A stretch of DNA of 64,000 nucleotides from Liolophura sinensis (lineage: Eukaryota > Mollusca > Polyplacophora > Chitonida > Chitonidae), in assembly GCF_032854445.1 (NCBI RefSeq), contig NC_088300.1, forward strand, positions 8,184,001 through 8,248,000, in the 5' to 3' direction. The notes beneath the pieces are model-generated. The model had not been told where the DNA came from. It saw only the letters and a program-made list of their open reading frames with translations, and did not search any database. The position numbers and the translations under genes are program-made. The stretch's first letter is position 1. The number at the start of each line of letters is the position of its first letter. Shown here one piece after another: positions 1 through 12,085 of this stretch.

Positions 1-300
1 TCTTTATTTTCAACTTTCATTTTGGTTGTGGAACATTTGTGAAGTAAAACTTTATATTTAATAGTTGTATACATTACTGCACATATATACCTGTACTGCA
101 GCATGTATTCACCTGTATGACCGCTGTGCAGCATTTGAGTTGGAACCTTAGAAAACTAAAAACAGGAATGAAATGATATCATGTCTTAATGGTCATGTAT
201 ACTCTATTCATGGCTAAATTTAGTTCAAGGATAGATTTGATCTATTAAATATCGCCAACAAGAGCTTTCATTAGACTGATGACAAGGCAGGTTTATTAGT

Positions 301-757
301 CCCCTTCTGCACAGTCAGGAAGTGATCCCCAGTGTCAGTCTGGCTGCGTATATTCAGCCCCCTGCTGTACAGTCAGGCAGTGATCCCCATTGTCAGTCTG
401 GCTGCGTATATTCAGCCCCCTGCTGTACAGTCAGGCAGTGATCCCCAAGTCAATCTGGCTGCGTATATTCAGCCCCCTGCTGTACAGTCAGGCAGTGATC
501 CCCAGTGTCAGTCTGGCTGCGTATATTCAGCCCCCTGCTGTACAGTCAGGCAGTGATCCCCAAGTCAATCTGGCTGCGTATATTCAGCCCCCTGCTGTAC
601 AGTCAGGCAGTGATCCCTAGTGTCAGTCTGGCTGCGTATATTCAGCCCCCTGCTGTACAGTCAGGCAGTGATCCCCAAGTCAATCTGGCTGCGTATATTC
701 AGCCCCCTGCTGTACAGTCAGGCAGTGATCCCCAGTGTCAGTCTGGCTGCGCATATT
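301..757. repeat. Minisatellite, 58/57-bp unit, about 8 copies
   Basis: The unit core reads CCCCCTGCTGTACAGTCAGG followed by CAGTGATCCC and ends GTATATTCAG. Two unit types differ at one site: an AGTGTCAGTC form of 58 bp and an AAGTCAATC form of 57 bp. After the first two copies they alternate, making a 115-bp higher-order dimer. The array lies upstream of the first visible BTBD9 exon, so probably in an intron. It is open in several frames, but no protein is supported. Confidence 0.95.
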
Positions 758-1355
758 CTCCACATTCTCATTCTGGTTTTGTTATATCTCTTGTGAATTT
801 ATTAATATCTTAAAGTGAAAACTGACAAACCTGAGTGCTTGTAGATTATGGGCCTATAATTTGTTGAAAAACAGATTTGATTACAGAACAGTATGACAAA
901 GTTGTGCATTTCATGTTCATACCAAAACTCATACTTGTGTTATTCCTGTTTGTGGTGCATTTTCAGGATAAAACTTCAATTAGAAACAATACTTTGTGAT
1001 GGTAGCCTATAGTGGACTTCTCCAACAATCTCTAGCTTGTTTATTGGTTTGTCAACGGTCAGATATTAACTCCAGAACACCCTCCGACCTCCATATCATC
1101 CCATCGACAGCTGTTGTCGAGCAGTATCAAGAATTACGAATTGCTAGGAATCATGGGATGCAGTTTGAACAAAATCCGATCAGTGTATTGGTGAACTTCA
1201 GTTGCTCCATGTACTTGCTTCTGTACTTACCAGCAGATGTGGTGATTTATTGTAATTGTGGGTATGTTGCATATTACAGTATGTTACATATTACAGTGTG
1301 TTGCATATTACAGTGCTTGATTTGCATGTATTATGAGTATGTTTCACTGTTACAG
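758..1355. other. Probable BTBD9 intron, no gene
   Basis: AT-rich sequence ending in an acceptor (TTACAG) at 1355. A 134-residue open frame at 996-1400 crosses this acceptor but does not resemble BTBD9 in its upstream part. A short run of CATATTACAG-like repeats lies at about 1266-1320. Confidence 0.6.
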
Positions 1356-4300
1356 TGCCTGAAGAGAATGTGGCCACAACACGTTACGGAGCTCAAGTGA
1401 TTCATGGGGAAATGAAAGCAGGCCTGCTGGACGGAGACTGTCAGAATTATGACCTGGATCGCGGCTTTACACGCCACCCAATTGATGACAACAAGGGACA
1501 GGGCATCGTCGTACAGCTGAGACAGCCGTACATACTCAACTCTGTACGTGTGCTCCTGTGGGACAGGGACATGCGGTAAGACACTGCAGCTCTGCTCATG
1601 GAATATGAGACTCAAAATGAAATAATGGAAGCTTTTTGCATGCAAATTTTAGGTCAAAATTAAGTTAAAAATCTTCTTTTGTCACTTTTGTCTGAATTAG
1701 TGCATTATAACTATAGCTAATTTGTAGAGGAAGAAGACTGGGCTTTTAAAATTATATGAAAGATTTATTTAAGTTAAGATTTATTAAGTTGGTTGTAACT
1801 GCCAAGCCATAACAATTATTGCCATGGGACTTAAAATCAATGTAACTTTCATTCTCTTTGTGGAATAGATCCCAGGTTGTTTTGTCAGTACAGTTTTCAC
1901 TTAGAGAGTGCAAAGTTCCCTTTTCTTGTATCATAATTAATCTATATATTTCCTAGAATATCTGCCCTTTTTTGTTTTTTCTTTGGAACATAATAAGTAA
2001 ATGTTTTTTGCATGGATTTCAATCTTCCAATTGTTTTACATTTTGTCTTCGGCAGGTCATACTCGTATTACGTGGAGGTGTCCATGGATGACAAGGACTA
2101 TTTCCGGGTGGTAGACCACTCCCGTTACCTGTGCAGATCATGGCAGACCCTTCACTTCCCAGCTGTGGTGGCCAGGTGCGTTCCTCATGTTCCTTTCTTT
2201 AACCTTCATGTTTGTAAAGAGATATTTGTGAATAGCATTTCTGGATCGAAGGTTTGGTAATTGGAAATGTAATTGTAACAGCAGGGTCGGCAAGTTTGAT
2301 TTTTACACAAAAAGGACAATTTCATCAGTAGCAAGCTGCTCATGATATGTGATTTGCTACACTGAATCGACTCCCCTGAAAACAGTGACAGGTTGTGAAA
2401 TGGTCAGATGTCCCACGATTATTGAGCTTCTGCCAGTTGGCAACAGCTAGCGTTTTAGGAATTCAGGCGACTCCACTCTGTGCAAGGCAGCTTAGCCTGC
2501 TAAATACATTATGCAAAGAGTCCTCCATAACACTAAATGATCACATACAGCATACACATATTCTAACCTTACATCCTGCACCCAATGTGGCCCAAGGATA
2601 CACAGACGGTTGGCGATGATACGCTGATTGTCCGCCAACCAATCACAGGTCATTTATTTATTTGATGTTTTATGATGCATATAAGAATATTTCACTTGTA
2701 CGACAATAGCCAGCATTATGGTGGGAAAACCTGACAAAAGCCTGAGGGAAACCCATAACCATCCACAGGTTGCTGGCAGGCCTTCCCACGTATCATACGC
2801 CGGTCATGTTCTTCTCCATATACACATGATGAGACGATCCTCCTGCCATCAAACAAGGATGATCCACCGATGGTTGGCATACTTTGATCATATTATCAGG
2901 TACCGTTTTCTGGCAGACCAGTTGTTTTTTTTGCTGGATGTGCCGACTCAATTCCAGTCATTTTAAATCAATGAGCTCTTCATCTGAGGACATGGCCAGG
3001 CCATCATAAGACCCAAACGAAACCTGTTAATCCAGCACTCAGCATCTAATTTTAGTTGATATGCATTCTCAACTCTGTCCATTACAGACAACTGAAAGTT
3101 GAAGCATATGTCCTTGTGGGCCATTTTGAACATGTGCCTCTGAGTGTCAAGGATCAAAAGGCCACCTTATCTTATTTGTTTGGGAAGCCTGTACTTAATG
3201 CATGGATCTGTGTGATGAAGCCACAGGTGTTGACTAACATACCTCCCACATGCAAAACTGTGCCAACTCGAAGTTGGCTGGCAAAGATTGAAAAACCGCA
3301 TGTCATAATTTAGACAAATGCTGTACTCAGTGCATTACGCGATTTGATGATGACAAGCTGAGCTTTATTGGGACCTCCCAGATGCAAAACTTGGACGGTT
3401 GGAGCTCGGAATTCAGAGCAAGTAGGTCAACTCGGTCATGGCTTTGAGACTTTGAGTTACACAAATTCATAATGAATATTGTGCATGGTAGGATAACGGA
3501 CTAAACTATTGTCATTTTATTGGATTTGGAAGGGCCTTCACATAGTCATTCATCACAGTCTTACAGGAAAGCAGAGTAAATATTCTGAATAAGTCTAAAC
3601 TGAAACTAGTATGCTGGTCATCAAATAATCTTGTGAATCATACACCTATCATAGCTTCATGATCCAACAATCTCCTGTGGTGTTGGTAGATTTGCTCGCC
3701 ATCAACTCGCGTACCATAAGCCCACTGGCTTGCCGCAATTGGAGGAGGATTTAAGAATACCTGTCATGCTGTACTCCAGCTACAACAGGATTATTAGATA
3801 TATATATTTTTATTATTATATAACCGTTAACATCTTTAAATGTTGTTATTAAAATGTGTAAGCTGAAATTGTTTCCAATTCTGTTCCTGTCCTGTTTTCA
3901 GATATGTGCGGGTGGTGGGCTCTCACAACACGGTCAACCGTGTGTTCCACTTGGTGGCTATAGAGTGTTACTATACACACAAACCCTTCCAACTGGACAG
4001 AGGTCTCATAGGTATGTGGTATGCAAACATCTTTACCCTATTACACTTTGTTGCAAATTAATTGCATTTTACTTCATGATCGTTTTAGGTTTTTCTGCAG
4101 CAAGAAATGAAATAATAAATATTTGCGGAAAGGTACATGTAAAATTTTTGCAGTGTCGCTATTTTAGGTACAGCCAGTCAGTGTTTATTTCTCACCTGCG
4201 GTATAATTGTTGAATATGGTGGCCTAGCAGTAAAGATTACTACCCATGTCAGACTTTCCCAGTGTTTGCTATTTGGTCCCAGGCTCTGTAAATTGACTCT

Positions 4301-7300
4301 TTATTTTCTGCAATGACACATCAAAACTTATGCACTACCTTATAATTGAGGAGTACCATTACACAGAAAGTATATGGACATGAGTCTACAGGTAGGGAAA
4401 AAACACTTTCAATGTTAATGCATGCATGTTAGTTTTGTTATGTTGACAATAAATCCTGAGATTGCAGAGCATGGCAAAGGGATATCATTATGGTCAATAT
4501 TTGAAAATAATCTAATCAGTAAAACATTACACTTAATTTGAAATTTCAGTTCCTTCAGAGAATGTGGCAACGATACAGCGTAGCGCTCATGTGATAGAGG
4601 GTGTGAGCAGGAGTCGGAATGCACTGATTGATGGGAAGCTCAAGCAGTATGACTGGGACTCTGGGTACACATGCCACCAGCTGGGCAGTGGGGCCATTGT
4701 CATACAGCTGGCTCAGCCCTACATCATCGGCTCCATGAGGTATACACCCCACTGTTAGCCTTTCATTTGTCCTATGATGCTTTTATTTAGACTGTTCTCT
4801 GCTAAGACTGCGGTAAATGACCTAAAGTTTCACGCATGAGTTACTGTCATTTACTTCTGTACGATGTGAGTTGGCGGCAAGATGACAGAAGAGAGTGATT
4901 AGCCAATACTCCATGCAAGGTTTCCCCAAACTGCCACAATTTACTTTTATCCCTTTTCGGTATATCGGGAGACAGGATTTGTTTGTGTTGTTATCACATT
5001 AGGAGAACGCACGACACCGTCACTGGCTTTGGAAACAAAATGTTTTATGATTTCCTGTGTACAGTTCTGTCCAGACATCATTTATATGTGGCCAGCAACA
5101 GATAAGATTGTTGTTTTGTCTTTCACCTGAAAAAGTCATGTGATTGATTGGTAGAAACGTGGAAATTTTGAGTCCTGTGAATGTAAGTGGCTTGTATCTA
5201 CTTGTCAATAAAACCAATCTGTACGACTAAAATGGACTTTATTAAATATTAAGTAAATTAAGTATTCATGTTTATGAAATATGGGCGGAATTTGACAGGC
5301 TTTCAAATTACACCAGAATGAACAAGAAATGTTCAGCTGCAGTGGCGCAAGTGCACATGTGTAGGTGTTGCTTTGATCACAGTTTGACATCTTCATCTCC
5401 TCTGCTGGTAGGCCTAGTTTGTAAGTATGGATTTGGGGTGGGATAAATTCTGCTACAGCTTTGTATACAGAGAGCCCTGCAGTTTAAAAATGGATATTTA
5501 CAAGAGTAACGGTACGGAGTAGTCACGCTTTATCTGCACAGTTTTCTCCCAAATTCCCATTTTCATGAAAGAACGATAATAAAATAGTCAACCTTTTGCG
5601 AAGTGCACATACTAAAATCATTATGATTAAATCTGAGGAAAACAGGAACTGTTGGTAGTAGGAGTATAGACTAACTACTCAGTGAAGCATGAGCTTGTTT
5701 ATTGCATTCTTGAACTGTCATCCCCTGACCACCCCTGATGATCTCCCGTGGTGTTCAGTAACGACCACCACCAATGCAATTAATCCTGGATACACTTTCC
5801 AAGTCCCAGGGCGAAACTTTAGGCCATTTACTGTAAGTAGCTCTATGATTTGGTTGGTCAAATTTTCGGACAATTTGAGAATTCTAAGAATGGGCACAGA
5901 TGTACATGCACGTGTACTCTCATACGTTGGTATGTTGAAACTTAAATTGACTAACTTTCTGTATGATTGTCATGCAAGGCAGATTCTACCACCTTAGAAA
6001 TCACATATTGAGACAAATGCTCAGTTCACTTTACTTAACTTTTGTATGAATGATTATGGCTTAAAGCCACTTCGGCAATATTTTCAGCCATATCGTGGTG
6101 ACTTAACTTTTGAATGTCTGGCAGCAGGTATGGGGAGATCAACCTGCCTTAAATTCATGAAATAGTAACAGTTTATAGACAGTTACAAAAGTAGTGAGTG
6201 GAGTGTAGGAGATGAAACTATTGAATGCTTTATTTGTTGTCTGCCAGGCTGTTGCTGTGGGACTGTGATGACCGACGATACAGTTATTACATAGAAGTGT
6301 CAAAAGACCAGGGTAGCTGGGAGATGGTGGTTGACAGACGGAATGAAGGCTGCAAGTAAGTTAAGCGCGGGACACACAAAGAGTATTTTTTGGCTTGTAC
6401 AGGCGGATGTGTTAAATTCCTAAAAATTCACCTAATGTGTCGGCGCCGATAACAGCGTATTTCACAGACAATGTTGTGCGATATGAATTTCCCATGTTTC
6501 ACATGTCAGGTACGAACAAAAAAATATGCCGGTGATTCTACTCTGTGTAGTTTTGTCTGCAGCTACAACCAAGCTAACCAATCAAACATCGTGAAATTTT
6601 GTTGACCGGTGCCATTTTGTTTGCATCATATGATTTACAAGGTCACATGACATAACTGCCTGAATACAACTCACAGGAAACTGTGCTTAGTGTGTTTGCA
6701 GCTAGGCTGCATAAAAAGGTCATTTATACTGACAAATATATCTGTGATACTGCCACATCATTAATCAAGGGCTGCTCAGCAAATCTCATGTAAATGTTAA
6801 ATGTTGCAAGATACCTAAACCTAAAAGATTATATTAGAAGCATATCATTAAAATGTCCACACACACACTCACAAAAAAGCCAAGCAGCTTAAATTGTTAG
6901 TTTGCATGGGTGAACAGCAGTGACGCATAGACAGGGGGAATTGTCATGGTTATAACCATCTCGTTACAGATCCTGGCAAACTATCTCCTTTCCCAGCAGA
7001 CCAGTAGCTTTCATCAAAATAGTAGGAACACATAACACAGCTAATGAGGTGAGTTTTGGGGTCTGTTAGATTTTGTGCGTATTAATTAACAAGAAGTTAA
7101 ATGGAAATTATAAGGCCTACATATTAATGTCTAATTCTTAGGCTTGTTTAAGGGAGACGAAAACATATTAACTTCTGATTCTTTAGGCTAATTTACAGGA
7201 GAAGAAAACAGTGATTATGCTAAAATCAGATGAAAGAAAATGAAAACTTATTTACAAATATGGACTATTTATTTATTTAGTAATTTTTGGATTTTTTAGT

Positions 7301-8191
7301 CAGAAGAAAAAATTAGCCATATTTGAAAATATTTTTGTATGGTGGGTATTTGGAACCATCCCTTGGTATATGTCTTTGCATAAGAATGTTGTGAATAAAG
7401 ATGTCATGCATGTGTAATAAATCCATTTGAATGTAAATTTCTTATTTTTATACAAAACACATGCATTTAATCTTAATTATGTATATAATAAAAAATATAA
7501 ATATGATCAAAATCTAGGTTGAACACTTGCTGGCTGAAAAGACCAAATTCTTGTTAAACATGTGTTGCATTCTCATTTATAACATTATTATTCATAGACA
7601 AGAGGTGGTGCCAAATAAGCACCATACAAAAATTATTTTTAATAGTTTTTTTCGCTTTAAAGAAAAATTGAAAAGAGAAATATTGATGACCTTTTGTAAC
7701 TAATTTTTTGCACTCTGTCATCTGAACTTTATGCGATTTTTATACTTTCTCTGCCTTTAAAGTGAGTTGTAGGAAGTAAAATTGATCACATCTGTCAACT
7801 CTTAAGGCCTGTTGTGAGATGAAATGTTACTTCCCACATGGTCCAGCTTCAGTGACAAACACCTGATGATGGGAGTGGTATTATATACCGATATCTTGTT
7901 GATCAGGTTTAACATTTATGTTGAACTCACATAGACACAGTTTAAACATGTCTCAGTCTAGATTCCTCTGTACTTCAGGTTTTCCACGTGGTACATTTTG
8001 AGTGTCCCGCTGACCCGTCAGTGGTGTGTTCTGGTAATGTGTCCCCGAGTGCCAACGCCTCTAACACCGTCACGATGCCCCTCTCATTAACTCCTCCCCC
8101 GTTTGTTCACAACCTGAACAGCCAGGGTCGAGCTGCTTTTGCAACAATGCCCGTGGAGACTGCCAGCATGTCCAGTGCCGATAGTAATTAA
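1356..8191 (+). CDS. BTBD9: BTB/POZ domain-containing protein 9, C-terminal part (5' exons lie outside the window)
   Basis: Seven exons join in frame: 1356-1575, 2056-2175, 3902-4011, 4550-4739, 6248-6355, 6970-7048 and 7979-8191 (stop TAA at 8189-8191). They give about 345 residues. The family is a BTB-BACK adaptor, proposed to work with Cullin-3 ligases, with two C-terminal discoidin-like (F5/8C) domains; only those two domains are here. Domain 1 starts PEENVATTRYGAQVIHGE and contains LLDGDCQNYDLDRGF. Domain 2 starts PSENVATIQRSAHVIEGVS and contains YDWDSGYTCHQLGSGAIV. Both contain a LLWDRD/LLWDCD strand, an SYSYYVEVS/RYSYYIEVS strand and a VGSHNTVN/VGTHNTANEVFH motif, as in human BTBD9. 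The first exon begins in codon phase 1, so earlier exons (BTB, BACK) must lie left of position 1. The tail after HFECP is serine/proline-rich and not conserved. The identification is firm; the 3' UTR length is unknown. Confidence 0.94.
2652..2805 (-). mobile_element. tRNA-derived SINE fragment (body and tail)
   Basis: In plus orientation it begins with the (TTTA)n tail, then shows AAGAATATTTCACTTGTACG, CCAGCATTATGGTGGG, GGGAAACCCATAACCATCC and CTTCCCACGTA. This is the same body as the fuller copy at 58664-58912. The tRNA-like head is missing. It lies in a BTBD9 intron. Confidence 0.75.
4740..6247 (+). other. BTBD9 intron, no further gene seen
   Basis: A 1.5-kb intron between the exons ending at 4739 and starting at 6248. 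Around 6050-6110 is a short stretch (AAAGCCACTTCGGCAATATT) that looks like a fragment of an interspersed repeat. No coding exon or RNA gene is recognisable. Confidence 0.55.
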
Positions 8192-11100
8192 TTTCAGTTT
8201 ATGTACTTGATGGATATTGCCCAGGCATACATCTGAAAAACAAGAGCAAAAGCTTCAGTTTTGCCTTTCATGATTGACTGAGAAATGACGTTATTTATTT
8301 TATTGATTATTGCCTTGCCATAACAACGGTGGTGAAATATTAAGTGTGACAAGCAAAATGTAATGGAAAACCAAAAACATATCATGTTATATCATTTATA
8401 CATTAGATCTACATTTCATGCTGTATATTATCTTCATGAAATTACAGTGCTTTAAATGCTCACCAAGTGCTTAAAATGTCTTTCTGCTTTGTGCATTGTT
8501 ATTTATACAAGGTATCAGACTGTTTTCGATTATCTGCTTTGTGCATGTATATGTCGTCCATTTGTTGCCAGGGTCTGTGGCTTAAACTTTTGATATATAG
8601 CAAATTTTATTCAGAATTAGGGTGATTGTTGTGTAAATTTATACTCCGTTGAAAAGAGCACTCTTTTTTTAAGTATGACAGAAAGTCTTTGTCCTGAAAG
8701 GAAAAGTTCCAATGGTGAGTTTAGGTGATGGTGTTAATGGTCCTTTGGACTCCCTGTTTCAATTGTCACTGTTCCCTGTTCAATATGCTGAAGATGGAGT
8801 CAACAGGTGGTAGTTTATCAGCAAGAATGGCCAAAGTGGATGCTATTACCATCGATCTGATAGGAGACCCCAAAAATTGTGTTGTATATTATATGGAGAA
8901 ATTTGCCTTCTCCACATATTGTTGATTTTTTTTTTGTTTTTTTTCTTATCACACAATTTTCTTGTTTTCACAATTTTCAAATTAACACCTTAAGCTGCCT
9001 GAGTAATCTGGAGGAGCAATCTTCAGGCAAGAACAGCTGTGCCAGCTAATATTAATGACAGGATGCTAATTTACCTAATTAGTTATATTGAACAAAATGT
9101 TTGGATCTCAGATTTTTTCAGAGCTGTTGATAATATTGTGTTGTAGTTGTGTGTTGAATCCTGTCATCAAAAATCTAATGGTTTACGCATTTATGATGTG
9201 GTAAAAGTTTTAAAGGTTATTGCGCTATATTTTCTTGCACAAGGTTAAACCATGTCTTAGCCAGCAAGTGATGCTTGGGTTTCATGGGATGGGTAGTGTA
9301 TATGTGATACATGCAGTTGGTTTATGTACAGCTTTCCTTGTGGGACGTAAAACACTGCTGATTAACCAGGTTTACAGGTGGGTTTTTTTTTGGCTGATAC
9401 AGCTTTTATTTGGCTTCAGTTCAAATGCTTTGTTCTACTTTCCTTTCGGTTACACCTTTTGTGCTAGCGTTGTAATGAAATCAGGCCATTCTTAGAATAG
9501 TCTGTTAGCTGTAACTCGACCGACCAATCAAAATGCTTTCTGACCATAAAGTTTTATCGCTACCTGCTGTCACCGCCATCAGAGTTGTAGATGTTGGGGA
9601 ATATTTTCTTATCATTGTAATCAGTAATAGTGTTAACTGTCTTTTGCGTAAATGTCATAGCGAAGACACTAAATAATGATTATTTTATGCAACAGTTTTA
9701 TAGTCCAGCATTGCTTCTGAGGTACTCACACTAGTCATTTAGAAGCATGATGTACCTTGGGCCAGCACAGTTTACTATTTAGTACAACCCTCAGGTTTAG
9801 TTTTAATGTAAATGGTACTATTTCTGCAATTTTCTTCTTCTTTAGACTGCTAGATGCCAGTTTACCGGCGTATGCGATTATGTACTTCCGTATTAACTTC
9901 AGCAACAAAAAAAAAATACCCTCCTAAAAACAAGATTTCTCACCGACCAACCCGTTTTGTAAAGCAGGATCGCGTGATTCCCAACTGGCACTTTTGAGGA
10001 AAGCCTCAGAGTAATGCCCCTTTGTGTCTCTTTGTAAAGGTGAGGTCAGCTTAATTAATATCAGGTTGTTGTGAACAGTAACTCAGAGGTACACTGTGAT
10101 TTTCAAGTAGGATTTTGAAGTGCATTTACCTGCAGGCATTTCATGTGAAGATTGATGGATCTGTGGTGATGGTGGTGTTCTCAATGGTTCACGTCAGTGC
10201 CAGGCATCAATGACTAAATCAGGCTGACTACTGTGGAAGAATTTTGAATCATCACAGGATGTAATAATGGTTTATGTACTATAAGCTTTTAGACAGATTT
10301 ATCATGGCAGGTATATTATTACCACCATCAGTTTTTTGGTGGCATTTGTCTGCCTGCCTGTCTGTGCGTAACTTTGCGGAAAGGGTTATTGACCAGTCTA
10401 GATGAAATTTAGTGCACATTAAGGTCTTAGCCTTGGGCCAAACACAGTTCCATTGAATTCTGTAGGTGATCAAAACCTGTATCCAGGATTTTTAAAAATG
10501 ATTCTGCGTTCCGTGGCAGCAAGGTAGAATATAAAGTAACATGCCAAGTATTGCTTCTAGTGGGTGAATTGTACATTTAACTTTGGCAAAGGCTTGCCTT
10601 CTCCTTTACTACAGATGTGGAAAGGTCAATAGTTAAGCGATTCATCTTTGGAAATTCTTCAGCTGTTGGTATGCTGATTTGAAGAAATTCTATTTGGATA
10701 CCGATGTGTCAGAAAGATGTTTGTGTCAATTTCATTGGTTGCTTCAAGAATTTTTCACTGAGGCCCTTACTGTGGCAGACTATTTTATAACTTTTGGAAA
10801 TCACAGATGAAACCATTTATGTCCTCCAAGTCATCACTGGTCAACTTCAAGCCAGGAACAAAGTTGTTTTGTTACACAAGTGGAAAAAAATGCTGTGATG
10901 TATTTGGTTTTATTTGTCAGTTGCTGAACTAAGGATTGACAGAGGTTTTTTTTTTTTTTAAAGTTGTCGTTTGTGTTCACTATAGAGCTGACGGTGAAGA
11001 ACAGGGTTTGTGTTCCAGTGGACCTCTCCCACATTCCCATGATCACCTGTTTTAGCATTCATGTCTCGCAAACTGCGTTTGTTGTCTCATGTGAAAGCAA

Positions 11101-11794
11101 ATTCTTGTGGAAAAGAGCCTGGACTGAAAAGTAACTGATGTGCCATGCTGTTCAGAAGTAGTAAGTTGTAACTGTAATTATCTGAAGGGATTCTCAGGGT
11201 TATTTGAGAAGTGTATTTGTACATATAAATGGTAACTTATGGGATTCATGTATCAAGTGGGGAAGCATATACTAGAATTCACCATAGAATGGCGAAATAT
11301 TTTTATATGTTTCTAGTGAGTGCAAACTAAGAAGCAAGGATCAAAATTTCAAGTTAAAATTTAAGTTAAAATGTAAGGCTGTGAAATATTATTGTTGGCT
11401 TTAAAACATGAGATATGTCTTTGATCAGCTGATAGTGTGGATTCACATTGTGTTGATTTTGATGCTGTACTGGATGGCTGAAATAAATGTCATTATCTTG
11501 CAAACTTACAAAGTGTTTTTGTGCTGAAGTTATGGTAGACCGTAACTACATGTAGCGATGGTAAATTCTCAGCATGTACACTTTTCGTTCTGTGCAAGAG
11601 GTTTGGCTCTATGCAGAAGCGGGTCATATTAGACGGTGTTTTGCAAACTTTACAACTATCGTTTATTCGCTGGTAAGGGGATAACACCAAAGGACTTTTA
11701 GACATACATGCCAGTTTTATGGTTGTGTTTTTTTTTTTATAGGTGGAGGAAATCTTGTCAAAAACGCAACAAGACAAGTAGATCGGACAAAGCC
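8192..11794. other. BTBD9 3' UTR and intergenic DNA
   Basis: No coding exon is recognisable. The first part must be BTBD9 3' UTR, but its end cannot be placed. One AATAAA lies at about 11482, which would imply a long 3' UTR. Around 10330-10480 is a stretch with TTTGTCTGCCTGCCTGTCTG and GATGAAATTTAGTGCAC that looks like an old interspersed repeat. Confidence 0.5.
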
Positions 11795-12085
11795 CTATAC
11801 CCGGTGAGGTACACCTGACAAACCACCACACCTCACCAGGTGCCTGACAAACCACACCTTATCAGGTACCTGACAAACCATCACACCTCACCAGGTGCCT
11901 GACAAGCCATCACACCTTATCAGGTACACATGTACCTGACAAACCACCGCACCTCACCAGGTACCTGACAGGCCACCACATCTCACCGGGTACATGACAA
12001 ACCACAACACCTCGACGGGTACCTGACAACCAACCACACCTCATCAGGTACCTGACAAACCACTACACCTCACCAGGTGTGTGTT
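11795..12085. repeat. Minisatellite, about 30-bp unit
   Basis: Degenerate units of the type ACCTCACCAGGT followed by ACCTGACAAACCACCAC are repeated about nine times, with CTCACC/TTATC variants. It is intergenic, between BTBD9 and the PLAT gene. Confidence 0.85.

Noticed and set aside
996-1355. Extra upstream BTBD9 exon
   Set aside because: The open frame does not match the conserved BTBD9 residues expected before PEEN (such as an NYRG-type motif), and no donor in the right phase was found.
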